Source of the DNA: Parus major
Lineage: Eukaryota > Chordata > Aves > Passeriformes > Paridae
Reading direction: 5' to 3'
Assembly: GCF_001522545.3 (NCBI RefSeq)
Contig: NC_031769.1
Coordinates: forward strand, 130,399,875-130,463,874
DNA length: 64,000 nucleotides
Shown here: positions 35,801-49,000 of the stretch, one piece after another
Numbering within the stretch: the first letter of the stretch is position 1
How the letters are laid out: the number at the start of each line of letters is the position of its first letter
The notes under the pieces: model-generated
Seen by the model: only the letters and a program-made list of their open reading frames with translations
Databases searched by the model: none
What the model was told of the DNA's origin: nothing
Made by a program: the position numbers and the translations under genes

Positions 35801-38800
35801 GAAGTCCTAAGCATGTGCCAGATAACAAAGAAATGTCTTGTCAGGCAAGACAGGACAGAAAGGTAGGCATGTAATTTATGCTGTGATCTAGGATGCTGTG
35901 AACATCTGTGGAGAGGAGCACCCCAAGGATGAGTCACCCCACCTACTTCAGACACCTCTCCCAGGAGTGGTGAGTCACCCATGACAGTGCCTGATCTCTC
36001 CGCTGATTGCAGAGGAGTTGGGAGGCAGCCGACACACAGCAGCCACCCAGCTTCTCCCTGCCTGGAGTTAGGTGAATTCTGCCTCTGCTGATGGGTGACT
36101 TCACCTTGTCTGTGGTGGTGGCAGGCAAAGGATAACAACTCTGTCCTTTCCTGTTAAGTACATGGTGTTAAGGTAGCATTAGCTGCTGGAAGCCATTTCT
36201 GGAATGAGGTCCAGAACCACCTCAACTTAGGTAAATTTTGTACTTTTCAGGCCTTTCTGTCTTTTGCAGAGAGGGCCATGACACTTGCAGGCCCTCAGCA
36301 ACTATCCCCCATCAGAAATGGGTAGTTCTGCCTTTAAACCTATATGGTTTATAGTGATTAATAAGATTTGAATTAAACAATGGCGCAGAGGGTGAAACAG
36401 TTCCTTGGGAAACCTCTTTTTTCTTTTTTTCTTCTTTCTTTGACTTTTCTTCACAACTTACATACAAATTTGAATTGCTTCACTTCTCTAAGCCTGTGCT
36501 GTTCATCTTTGAGAGCTGCCTATAGAAGGGTTAGCCAAGCTGAAAGCATTTACGGGAGATACCTGCTCTTTACTGGGGCCTTCTAAGTCCTTTCTAAATT
36601 GTGATGTCTGCCAAGCAGAGGCAGAGAGGCCTTGTTGCTGGGCCCATGGTGTTTCCTCATCCTGGTTCCCATCATGTTCAGTGGACTGGCAGGGGCCATG
36701 TGGTATGTGAATCATGTTCTGGGTTTCTGCAGACTTTCCCATTTCATTTATGTGCTACTTATATGGCCCCTGCCTAGACCTAACATTACATCCACATGTC
36801 TTTACAGAGTTAATGGGTTCATTTAGGACTCTGCAATGTATAGGGTTTTTTCCTTTTAGCAGGTGCTTTCTTTCATTTATCTGCATTGCATTTCCTGTGC
36901 CTTGAGTTGCCTTTCAGCGAGGTTATTTTAGGTTCTTCAAAGCTTTTCACCCCTATGGTCACAAATTTACTAATTTGAGTATCTTTTTTGACATGTGTGG
37001 ATGTTCTTACCTGACCTCCATCTAACATAAATCACCAAAAGTCATAAAGTCTGAGTTCCAGAAAATTGGATGCAGTTCAGTTGCATGGATGATAGGAAGA
37101 ATGTTTCTTATCCAGTGTGGATAATATGGACATGGTCTTTCACCTGTGGAAATAGTGTTCTTATTCCAAAACCCTAATTCAGGCCAAATCTGTTATTACC
37201 GTAGAGGGTGTGGTAAAACATTACACCTTTTGGACCAACTGATACCAACCAGAGGTTCCCACCACTCTGTGCTGATGCCATGGTCCAAAGCCTCTGAAGG
37301 AGACCTGTTTTCTTTATAAGGAGCTTTAGTGAAAAGGGGCCTGAAATTAACATTTGCCTTTACTACCCACCTCTCAGTTTGGACACACTCTTGTGTTGAC
37401 TTCAAGGTCATGTTTAAGTTTCAAAATCCCTTTCCATGATTCTCACAGGTTAGAATATGAAGCCTTGAGCAGAGAAGAACTGAGTCTGGGGAATAATTGC
37501 AACAGAAGTTCTGGGGGAATATCCTACCAAGCCAAATTTCTTGTGGTTAAGGAGTGCCACCAAAGCCACATATCCCATATTGCAGTTTCTCTTTGGAACA
37601 AATTACAATCCCTTAAGCTAAACATTAATATTTTAAGCATGAGTTTTATTCTGAAATGCATTTTTAAAAATCAGTTAAAATTCTATTAACTATAACTCTT
37701 ACAGTTAATTTAAATAGCTTGTTTGATTGATGGATGGCATATGTTTGTCAGACCAGTAAACTGCACTGAACTGTAACCCAGAAATCAGATGGTTAATTAT
37801 TGCGATTCTATACAAGAATTGATTGGGAAACCAGGTGCTCTCTGTGTACACATTAGGGAGAAGTTTCTGAGAACAAGGTGCCTCTGTAAGATCGCTGTTC
37901 TAGCTTGAATTTCAACTATGTTGAAGTTATTAGAGTGGAAAGAGAGGGGCATGAAGAACATTTTAAGAGGAAAAAAAGATTATTAGTGTCTGGGCTGCTA
38001 GGTTGTTGTTTTGAGCTCTAAGGATGTTTTCTTTATTTCTCCACTGTGTTTAATTAAGTAAGAAACACCTATGGAACACTTTTTCTGATGTGCCAAGAGT
38101 ATTTAGGCAAATCTTTCACATATCAAACCTTACTGTATCTTACTGATTATTTCCTAGAAGCCTTTCCTGATACATCTCAGTAACTGAGCGCCATTGTATG
38201 AAGAGAAGCTACCTGATTCATCATTAAGCCTTTCATTTTCTGACCAAGTTGCCATGGCTGCCATATTTCCCAATAAATTCCTCATTCCTAAGATCTTGTT
38301 CATGAAATTTGTAGAGCTTCCAGTGCCCATGAAATCAGGAACTATAAAAAATTACCAGAAATCATGCTAGTATCTGTCACTTGCTATTCTCCTGTTTTCC
38401 AAGCTTGTCACCCAGTTAGGGAACATAAGAAACACTGTGTGACTAGTCCAATACCAGTAACAGACAGCAACTTGTCAAAATGAACATTTGCAGACAACCC
38501 ACAGCATATTTATTTTTTTTCTCAAGTGTTTGAGAACACTTACAAATAACAATTACATTCAGGGAAGTCTGAGAGTACCATTCAAACCAACAAAGCCTGA
38601 ACTTGTATTTTTGACTTGGTATTATTTCATATTCTGAGTGTGATGTGTGCATCTTTATTTTATCTGGATTAACCAGAGAGAAAACAGAGTACAGAGAGCC
38701 AGACTGCTCTAAGAAAGCAGTACTCTGGTCAACAAAAAAAAAAATTAAAAATTCTGTATGTAAAATCTCCTACTAAAATCTGTCCCTCCATCATGATACA

Positions 38801-41800
38801 TTAGCAAGACCTGCTTGCTTTGAAGACTGAACTTTGCTGATGAATGCTGGGTGTTTGAAAAACCTGACTGCAGATCATTTGCTTAATATTGTGCAGCAAA
38901 GACAGGAATGAAAACTACATCTCCAGAAGCCTAACTGGCAGCCAAGGGACACAAGTCCCTTCTCGGATCCCAGCAGTATAGCTCAGCCTGACTCCAGAAG
39001 GACTGGTGGTCATCCAGCTGAAATTCAGTACAAACATCAGGATTAGCATGAGAAAAGTGGCATCATTTCAGATCCCAGGTGGTTGGTGGGCTTGAAAAGG
39101 CTGCCTCAGAGGGAGGAGGAAACAGGTTTCCTACAGGCCTGGCAGCAATGCAGAACTCCAGCTCAAGGCCTCAAGGTGTTAGTGCAGGCTCAGCTGCAAA
39201 AGGGTGTCCTGCATGGAAAACATGGAGTCCCCAGAGCTATGCACTGAAACTTGCTCACATAACCCCAGGATAGTGAGTACATATTAATGACAAATATGAT
39301 GCTCATATTTCACTGTCAAAAGACCAGAGGAAATGTGTATGAAGCACTTAATGCCATGACCAATCTGCTCCCAGTCTGGAGATGGGTAGAGAAATTGAAA
39401 GACCACATCCTGAACTCACAGCGCATCTGTATAGTTCTGGTTTTCCTCTACTTTCTTCCATGCTGGCAGCTTCTGCAGCAGGCAGTGGCCTCTGCAGGGC
39501 CCAGCATGGAGCACCAACCCTCTGAGTGGGTGTGTGTTGTGTGGGGCTGTGTGGGGCACAGGGGACAAACACCAGCAGGCTGAGTAAAACAGCATTTACT
39601 TCACCTTGCTGTGCTCACTTGGGTGAAGGTACCAGCAACAGCTTTACTCCATTCATGCCTCTGGCTTGGAAATTCAGAAACTTGGTACCAGGCCATGATG
39701 CTCCAAGGCTGGGCACTCTGCCTTTACAGGATTCTCTAACATATGCAGTACAGATCACCTGGAGGCAGGGAAGAAAAGTCCAACAAGCAGGGTCCACAGA
39801 ACAATGTGCCAAGCAGGGACACCCCCAATGGTGGCTGCAGGGAACATGTAGGACAGCTCTTGGGGCTGGATTCTGCCCATTATCAAGATTTGAGGGAGGT
39901 ATGAATCCTGCACTCAGGATCTGCTGCCCTTACCTCCCTCTTGCCCTGAAGTTACATCCCAAAACCTTTATTCCAAACCTAGACAAGAGGAAGTACTAGG
40001 CCATTCAGAATGGAAGGGATGCCCCACCAATCCTTTTCCAATGGAGTGCAAGCCTCTCTTGGAAGGAATTTGAATCTCCATTTGCTACAAGAACCTTTTG
40101 CCAACTGGCCAATCAGCTCTTACCATTGGAGGGAGAGTTAGTGCTCCCAAACTCCTATTTTGCATAGTGAAATCAAGCACCTACAGGTCTAATAAATAGG
40201 AAAAGGAAAATGGACACAGCTGACCCTGGTGGTCAGGCAGGTACCTCCCTGTCTCAAGGCAGGGTCGTGGGGCCAGCCTGCCTGCCACCATTTAGAAGGC
40301 TTCTCAGAAGAAGCTGCTTCCTCTTGCCCTGGGTAATGCCAACCTCCCAGGAGATACCTTTTCCCCAGGAGGCAGAAGTCTGCCTGTCTTTCTGACACCT
40401 CTCATCACCTCCCCATCCTTTCTGTTTTGCTGCAGTGGGTGTCTGTAGGGAAATCTCAAGGACTTCCACACATGCTGTCCCCAGCTATTAGTCTTCAGGG
40501 TGAACAGTTGTCAGCAGCAGCCCCTTGGGTTTAGTCACCTGCCTTACCAAATGCCAGTAGACATTTAGGTCAATTGATTGCACAGGCTTGCAGAGTTAGG
40601 TTTCTGAGGGCTGGCTCTCCAACAGCAGCTCCTTGAGAGCCAGAGACAGGAACTGACTCCTAGAACGTAGCACCACCAAAAGCTCTCTCCCTGGAAACCT
40701 GGGAGAGCAGTTTGAGGCCAAGTTCCCAGGCAGGACGTCTGGATAAAACCCATCTTATTTCTTGTTCATGGGTGTAGCTAGTTACATAATAGAAAATAGG
40801 TTAATTATGGCCCAGATTTACCCTGGCAAATTATGTGGGCATAAAAGCAGATGGAAGCAGTTAAATCAAGAGTGATCCCTGGAAGAGGAGGCAGCAAAGA
40901 TGATGCAGCCCTAAGGGAGAGTACTGAGTTGTACACACAGTCACTGTGTGTCCTGCTTTGCAAGGAGAAGGCTGAGAAAGGGCAAGTTTGCTGATTCAAA
41001 GAGAAGCCTGAGGAGACTGTGCAGGGCCTGGATTCTGAATCAGACTGACCCTTGCCAGCTTCTGGCAGCAGGAGCCCTCTCATAGCAGAAACCAGAGGAG
41101 TAAGGTCTTTGAGGACTGGATGCGGCAACCAGGTAGCAAAAGGAAAGGTGCAAAGCTAGTAACACGGAAATGTGGGATTACTGTAATTTAAATGCTTCCT
41201 CCTCCTGGGGCAGACAAGTCCACTGAGAAAAGTGTGCTGGGATTTTATTTCCCTTTCAAACTATGGGGAGAGAAGAGCTGCTCCTGTCTCCAGGCCTTGA
41301 TCCCACCACGTACCCTAGTGAGGAGTACTGAAGCACCTTTTCCCAAACCATTTGCAGTGATGGTTTGTTTTCTTGCCTGTTTCTTTAACATTTTGTCAGA
41401 GTTGCCAGTGTTGTACCTCTGATAGCTCAATCTCTGTTTGCTACATGGATGAGGTAAAGTCCCTTGTGAGCATGCATTGAGACGTGCTCAGAAAGGCACC
41501 TCTTCTAGCACTGAAATTCCAAACATCAGTGCAGGTCTGCACCTAAACTCAGAGAGTAATGAAAATAGGAAAGAAAATCACTAATGGTGTTTGAGCTGAC
41601 AGCTGAGACCATGGGGCCATCTCCTCATCCTGAGGTGACTGGGTGCAGGCTCTGAAGGAAGACTCAGTAGGCAAGCTGCAGATTTAGGAGTCTCTACTTC
41701 AGGAGAGCAGATTTTGGCTTGTGTAGAGATTAGGCAGAATAAACTTGGAAACCAGTGGGAAAAAGGTGCCAAGAATCTGGCTAACTTTTAAAGAAAACAC

Positions 41801-41890
41801 CAGGAGCTGAGAAACAAAACTTCCTGTTGGGTAGTCAGACCAAGGGTTTCAGGGGCAAAACTGCTTGCCTACACAAGGAACTTATCAGTG
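32834..41890. other. Long non-coding stretch, no gene seen
   Basis: Mostly AT-leaning unique sequence. AT-rich islands with homeodomain-type TAATTA cores occur at about 34250-34310. Frames such as 33683-33895 minus, 35563-36138 minus and 39526-39999 plus have no domain, no paired splice sites and no recognisable similarity. Confidence 0.5.
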
Positions 41891-41932
41891 ATAGAATGGT
41901 TTGGATTGGAAGGGACTGTAAAGGCCTAGACT
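41891..41932 (-). mobile_element. Very short CR1 3'-end fragment, minus strand
   Basis: atagaatggtttggattgg followed by aagggactgtaaaggcc is the reverse complement of the last 40 or so bases of a CR1 element. Nothing beyond about 41932 follows the family. It is either an extreme 5' truncation or a copy whose remainder has been deleted. Confidence 0.75.
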
Positions 41933-42531
41933 TAGTGGCAGTTCAAGCCAATTGTTTCTCCATCGGGGTGGGAACAGGCAGTTGCAGGACAGGCTGATGG
42001 GTGCTAGCCATGAGAAACTTGGAAGCCACACTGACCCAGCAGGGCCTCAGCCACCTGGCAGAACGCGGCTGTGGCATGGGGGTGACCACAGGGCTGGACA
42101 ACAAGGAGCTGCAGGAAGCATCCCTGGTGGGGTGGCTTTGGGGTAACATGGCCAAAAATGGGATGTGTGGTGGTTGTGGGCATGGCAAACCTGACATCCC
42201 TCCCAGAACTGTGCTATTCCGGAGCAAGGTCTTTGTCTTCCTCTGGCCTGATTGCTGAGCCTACAGCAAGACCATGCAGTTTTGCTGGGAGCCAAAGGAA
42301 ATAATCTGACCAGGTTAGCCCCTTTCCCTCCCCTCACCTGGCCTGATTTCATAGATTTGCTGTGCCTTCGTTGTGTCTGTTCTTGTTGCTCCTCCCCTCT
42401 CCATGTTTTTACCTTATTTTGGCTGCAGCAGCCGCAGTTGTTCCTTTTATTCACTTGCCACATACAGGGGAGGCGCCAGGAGGAGCTGGGGGAAGGGGAG
42501 CGGTGGCAGAGTGTGCAAGTGTGCATCTCTC
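41933..42531. other. Non-coding stretch, no gene seen
   Basis: Medium to high GC sequence with overlapping chance frames on both strands, the longest being a 196-codon minus frame at 42047-42637 that runs through the TG repeat. No domain was recognised. Confidence 0.45.
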
Positions 42532-42555
42532 TGTGTGTGTGTGTGTGTGTGTGTG
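42532..42555. repeat. (TG)12 dinucleotide microsatellite
   Basis: Twelve uninterrupted TG units follow tctctc. It is likely to vary in length between individuals. Open frames that read Cys-Val or Thr-His repeats across it are artefacts. Confidence 0.97.
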
Positions 42556-45500
42556 AACACACCTCCAGGGCACCAGCAGAAGCAGGCTGGCTCCTCCTTG
42601 GCTGCCTCTCCTCAGAAATAGGAGGAGAAAGTGCCAAATATCATCTCAGCAAGGGAGCTGCTAGTCAGGGATCTGGAAATCTTCCCTCTCTTCAGAGCTC
42701 TGAAGAATGTAAGAGTCTTATTCAAGTTTTTCACGGCTCCCCTGCATCTTTAGAGAGCTGCAGTAATTTTTCCCAGAAAGTGTGATGTTCATTAGGATGG
42801 CGAAGGAGGCAGGAAACTTGCCAGGTATTTAAGACAGACCACAACTTGATGGACTGGATTCAGCTGTCAGGCGGCTCCAGAGAAAACATGCTGAACTCCA
42901 CCAAGACGGTTAGGTGAGGTAGGATTACCTCCTCTGCAGAGGCTTCCTATACTGCACTGGGAACATCCATGGATAGTCTTAGTTTAGGTTTGGACACGGT
43001 AATTTTAAAACTATGAGAAAATCTTGCTTCTGAATGCCATCAGGAAATAAGAGATGTAATTTTCCCCACTTGGGGAGCTTTACAATCTTCCTCTGTAATA
43101 AAGAACTAAAAAAGCAAGACAGCTCTGCATGGACAGATAATACAAGTGTTTTCATCACATAAGCCATCTTGATTTATGTGCCATAAATCAAAAGTGGGAG
43201 CTCAAGTCTTTGGCTGGGACCTCAGCACTGGTGGTTGTTCATCATGGGAATTTTCCCATGCAAAAAACCTCATGGCTTGTAGTAATTTTTATTTCTGCAT
43301 GATCAGAGACAAGCAAATCTGGGCTCAAGGCTGGCCTGGTGTTCCTGTTCTAAGTTGGCATGCACTATGAAATAATTGGGATTCGATTAGTTTGGATGAT
43401 GTCATCTTACAGAAAAAATCCTTCAAAACCATGATGAAGTCTCCATGAGACTTCCTGTGGCTGGTGCTGTGGTGGCACAGACAGGCAGTGCTCATGCTGA
43501 GACCTGGACACCAGAAGACAGCATTTGAGATCCTCTTTTAATATGATGTGTAAAAGCAGAATGTTGTACTCTTCATCTGCATGATTCCTTAAGGAGATGA
43601 CTTTATATGTGGTTTTAACTACATAGAAATGGCATTTCAAATTTTATAAGTAATTAATTAATTATATTTCCAAGAAGAACCTATCTCTTTAAAAATCATA
43701 TTCCTGGGATGTTAAGGCAGGCAGAATGACACAGGAGTTACAGATTCTCAATGTTTTGTCACTGCAGAGTACTGGAGAGTAAGAGCTGCTTGTGACTCCA
43801 TCTGAGGAGCAAATTAAATGCAGGAATGTAAAACTTGCTCTGAAGGTATCTTGCCTTTAAGATCTTTTCACCCTTTTTTGCTTTTAACAAAAACAACCTC
43901 TGCTTTGCAAAGAACTGAATTACTCATTCCAGACTGACAGATTGCCTTCCCATTTCTGCTCTATTCTGAGCAGTTGCATTTTTCAGCTGATACCTGGAAA
44001 GAACAGTGTCTCTTAAGAGGCTGCATGGGATGGTAAGAAAATACCTGCCTAGATGAGTCACCGGGGAACAAAAAGGGAAAATGAAAGCTGGAAGCATTAA
44101 GTTGCAGAAGTGTTACAAGCAAAAGAAGAAAATCAGCACAGAGTTACTGTATCCAAGATCTGCAGTTTAACAAGAAAAACATTAATTTTTTTTAATAAAA
44201 CAAAACCCACTGGGACGATAGAGACATCATGGAGGGAATGTTCCATGCAGCTCTTCCCAGTTGTATAGGTGTGTTAACACCATAAAAGAGATGACTGGTC
44301 ATAAATACATGTATGTGGATGCATGTGTGTGTGCTGCACTGCTAACCCAGCTCCTGAGAGCACCAGCAAAGGAGCTGTCACTGTAAAATTCAGTGATTTT
44401 ATTCCTCACAGCTGCCTACCAGAGTCTGAAGCGTGACTGTTTACATGACACAGGTCACTGCTCCTGTCATGCCAGAGGGCAGCCCCAGCTCTGGGTGTTC
44501 CGTGCTTTGGGGCACCAGCTCCTGCTCATGTCACCCAGCATCCTGTTCCCCAGCACCATGGTCAGACCTGCATGGCAACACTTGAAACAGATTGACCCAA
44601 GCTCTATCAAGCTGGAAGAGAGAAACAAAACACCACTTACAGCAAGGTCAAAACACTTGTCCTCCTTACCTGCTAATAGGGTGGAAAAATAATTAACCAG
44701 GGGCAGAGGGCAGTGCTGACCAGCATGAGGGGAACTGGGCAGATCATTGGTATGCAAGCCAATATTTTCCATGTGTGCAACCCTGTGTTTGTTCACACTG
44801 TTTTTAAAGGTATCTTTGTGACCATAAGGTGTTTTCCCATACTTTTTTTTTTGTTTGCTTAAATGAGTCTCAAGAGAAAGTGGAAAGTCTTGAAAACTAC
44901 ACAGGCTCAGCCAGAGTGGCCTAGTCTCTCAGAAGGTGTTCCTAAAAGGACAGAGAACTCCAAGTCTCCTGTATTGACTTTAAAATCACCTTTTCTGAGT
45001 TATACTTCTGATTCTCACAGGAGATACCCATGGCTTTGTGGGTCTCTCATAGCCCGAGTTGTAAATTTTTGCACTCAGTGATTGTTTAAAATATGTAACT
45101 CAAGAGGCCATGTCATTAACTACCAGCTGTAATTAGCAACCTCACTTTAATGGCTCTGTGTCCCCCTTCACAGTGCCCCAGAGCTGCTGGATGGTGGTCA
45201 GTCACTAGCACAAGAGATCTACTTGCAGCAACAGTCTTGGCAGTAGTGAAACTATGGAAGTTCCATCCCGGAGCCTGATACATGTGTCTCCAGACTGGGT
45301 GTGAGCTTCCCACAGTGTGGCTTTCCAGGATCCTGGGGTGTCTGGCACAGAAGCCAAAGGCTGTGTAGCACACTGTGGTAGTCTGCCCTTTACATAGGGT
45401 GATATACAGTTTTCCATAACCACACTGGAGTGAAGTTATTTGTCATAATTTGAATAAGAAGAAATTTTGTTGGTGTTCCCAGGTAGATCAGGAATAAAAA

Positions 45501-45949
45501 ATGAACCTCTTCCAGGTCTCCTCAAGCTCAGCCTTGTTTTGTCTCTGACATAGTACTAAAGTGTGAGTAGACAGTGACCTGAAGATCATCTCATTACAGG
45601 CATGTGGGATGCAGCATGACAACATCTGCCTGCACTTATTACTGTCTGCCCTCTTTTGCCCTTCCCTTCCCAGTTCCATTTGCTCTTTAGTCTCAACTCT
45701 TGAGTTTTACATGTGGTTTCAATTCAGGTTTATTCTGATGTGAAATACCAGTAGAGCTTTACTGGGAATGAACAATGAAAACACTGAGAGATGCTTGAAC
45801 AAAATTCCTGCTGGGATCAAAGCCCTGGCTATACCTGAATAAAGACTTCAGCCCTAAACCTATGTTTCCATTACAGCCATCCCTGCCAGGGCTGCGGCCA
45901 GCAGTTGTACAGGACTGCAGCTAATATGGGCAGCAATAAAATAAAATAT
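42556..45949. other. Non-coding stretch, no gene seen
   Basis: Unique sequence with an AT-rich taattaattaattat patch at about 43651-43666. No gene or repeat family was recognised. Confidence 0.5.
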
Positions 45950-46030
45950 CATATAGCAAGATGTCCCTGCTCATTGCAGGGGCTCAGCCTAGATGACTTT
46001 CCAACCCAAACTATTCTATTTTATGATTAC
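45950..46030 (+). mobile_element. CR1 LINE 3'-end fragment, plus strand
   Basis: The order gatgtccctgctcattgcag, gggctcagcctagatgac, tttccaacccaaac and then attctattttatgatt matches the plus-strand 3' terminus of avian CR1, including a degenerate tail. Similarity to the left of 45950 is doubtful; an A/T-rich interruption (aataaaataaaatatc) lies there. It is non-coding. Confidence 0.88.
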
Positions 46031-49000
46031 ATGATAATTAAGGCCTTTTTCAACATGCAGGTTAATGTGGATAAATGGAGTAATGGGATTTCTTCACATA
46101 CATTGGGGAGGGTGTTGGATGTCGGGTGGAGGAGCACGAAGGCGTGGCTACTGGAGAAACAAGGCAGAGGAGGTGAACACACAGGCAGGAGCAGTGATCT
46201 GTAGGAGCTGAGAGAGCTGGGGCACAGAGCCTCTTTCTCTGTGCAGCTCTGTCCTGTGGGCCCCTTCAATGGCCAGCTGCACCATAGCTGCCCAACTCTG
46301 CACCTTGGTTTCTCCCATGAACAGAAAAAACCTCTGGACATTGAAATATCACCTAATGCTCAAGCTATGGGACTGTACCAGGCTGGTTTTACTTATACTG
46401 GAGCAAACCAGTTGCTTTTATTGGAGGTCCTTCTGACTTTGCCTGTGTAGGAGTAAAGAAAATTGCTGCTTGACTTTTTCCTGTGGAGCCTGCAGTGTGA
46501 TGGGATATATTTAATCTGAACAGGCTGGCTAATGCAGCCCTTTGAATCAGGTTTGGCTTAAAGTTCTAGTACATGTTTGGGGCCAGCAGATTCTTTTCAC
46601 AATAGCATTTTATGGCTCTGCACATTAGGACTCTCAGGGCATGGTGTATTGGCCAGCATGGGCAGCCTCAGGCCTGTTCAGTGCTCTCCTGCCTGGTCTC
46701 TGGGGCTGTGCTGGAGCAGAAGGCATTGGGGGAAGCACTCTCGTGCAGGAGGCAGAGGCTGTTGCTGTGCAGTCTGCAGAATTCCCATGGAGATAGTGCT
46801 TGGCATGTATCAGAAGTTCACCTCCACAATCAGGAGCACCTCTTGTCTTGATACTCAGCCTGCAAAACTTCTTATAATTGAGTCAACTCATTATAACATA
46901 GAGTGACCAGGGGGATTTAAGAGGGCCCTGGAGCATGGGTACATTGCTTTATTCCAGTTACAGGCTGCTTTATGACTGTCTTTAGGAAACTTTTCCTTTT
47001 AAATGGGCATATTTGTTTGGTTTTGAAGTGGAGGTGACTTACGCAATCAAGGTCAAGCAGTCTCAGATGAATTTCTGGTTACTTTTACAGAAGAAAAGTT
47101 TCCTTGTAAGGTATGTGACCCCAGCAGCAAGCTGTCTCTTGATGCAGAAGTTGTTTGTCCTCCCTCTCAGAGTGAGCAACCTGGAATGAATGATAACGAA
47201 GAGATGCTTATCCTGAAATGACTGTGAGCTGCAGTGGCAGGAGCCAAAATGGGACTTTCAGATGAGAGGTGGATGGAGGAAAGGAGAGGGGATGGTCTTG
47301 GCAGATCACCAGGGATCCTGAGGCCTTGGGTTGTTGGGTTCCTAGCACAGGCATCAGCAGCTCTGAGTAATGATGATTTGTGGTGAATCTGGTAGTATGG
47401 ATATGTTAGGAACAGGAGCTCCAGCTTCCCAGCAACAAGCACAAATGCTGCCCTTTGTTTTTGCCAGCTCAGCAGAGAGACACAGAGCAGGAGCCTGGAG
47501 AGCAAGGCTGGTATTTGTACAATCATTATTGGAGGGATAGGTAGGTAAACAGGATGGCGAGGGATGACCTGTTCAAAGCATTTTTACAGGGACTTAGATT
47601 CCTGAGGATCTAATTCCTGTGTCTTGCACATCACACTTCCTGTTTGAATAGCACCCTTTAGGAGTCAAACCTCTTGTGTGTTAATCATCAGTATTCAACC
47701 TGGAAGCAAATTAAAAAGTACAGTATAGCCTCCTGGCAGGATAGGTATGGGCCCTCCAAAGGAGTTCCCAGGTCCTGGAGAGAACCCAGCAGTTTTCAGC
47801 ACAGTTTTAATTGACCCTGAGAAAATGGTGTATAGTTTGAATATCATAATTGTTGCAAGACTGGAGAAATACTGTTTACATGCTATTTACAAGACTGATG
47901 TTTATGGGAGTTACCACAATTTGAGAATTAATTAGTTGTAAGGTGCAGGAGCTATGGGACAGGTGAAGTCTGTGAGACTGATTAAGCCCTTCTCCATGTC
48001 AGTAGCAGTAGCAGACAGAAGAAAAATAAGAGCTGACAGAAGAATTTGAAGATTCCATCAAGCAGCATAATCAATGTGGTGAGAAATAAGCAAGCAGCCA
48101 ATGTGATGTGGGGATGGTGCCATGGGAAGGCGAGGGGACAGCACAGTGCCTGTTGGTGTGACCTGAGATGTCAGCAGTTTGCCAGTTGCTCAGGGAGCCT
48201 GTCCCTCGCAGGGCAGCCTGCAGCACGATGCAGCTGCCCTGCAGCCTGGGGGGCTCCTGCCCACTGCCCTTGGCTCAGCCACAGCCCAGAGCCTTCTGCC
48301 CAGCTTTCCAATGCCAGGCTTTAGTGTCACGGCGTTTGAAGACAAAGCCAGCTGAGGAGTAGCCACAGGCCAGTTCTGGTGTGCTCTGGGTGTTTTTTAC
48401 TGGGTGGCAAAGCAAGGTTGTGTTGAAGGATTGTTCAGCCACACCTCAAGCAAGCTGCTACAGGATTATGTTTCCTTTTCTTTTTAAAGACAGAAGAGAG
48501 AGTCAGAATTCCCTAGCATGTGTATTGAACTTCAAAGCAAGAGATCATGGTGTGTTTGTGTGGGACCTACAGTTCTGTGCTGTGCCCATGCACTGTTTGC
48601 CAGCAGTGGGAATGGACATGTGGTGATTGACTCAGCCCCAAAGCCAGGCACAGTGCAGCCCACCCACAATACTGATTTCCACACAAGGAAATCACAAGGC
48701 ACAATAAAACCTGTTTATTTTAGCAGTAGTGAAAATCAATATTTTCCGAGTGCCTCAACAGCCAGGCAGCAGTTGAGCTGAATTGTTATTTTCAACACTA
48801 CCAGAAGGCCTTGCTCTCCATTTTAGGCAAAGTTGCAGCTCCCACCAAACACCTGGGCAGGTATGACTTGAAAAGGTCCTTGATGCAGCTCCTGCAATAG
48901 GCACAGCCAAGCTATCCATGAGTTAGCATACTGGAGAGACGAACCAGCAGAACAGGGATAATCCAAATATAACCCAGCACCACCTGCCACACGAGGCACT

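Noticed and set aside
35563..36138. 191-codon minus-strand frame
   Set aside because: No recognisable domain, no splice support, and a shorter plus frame overlaps it.
42047..42637. 196-codon minus-strand frame
   Set aside because: It runs through the TG microsatellite (reading Thr-His repeats) and has no other support.
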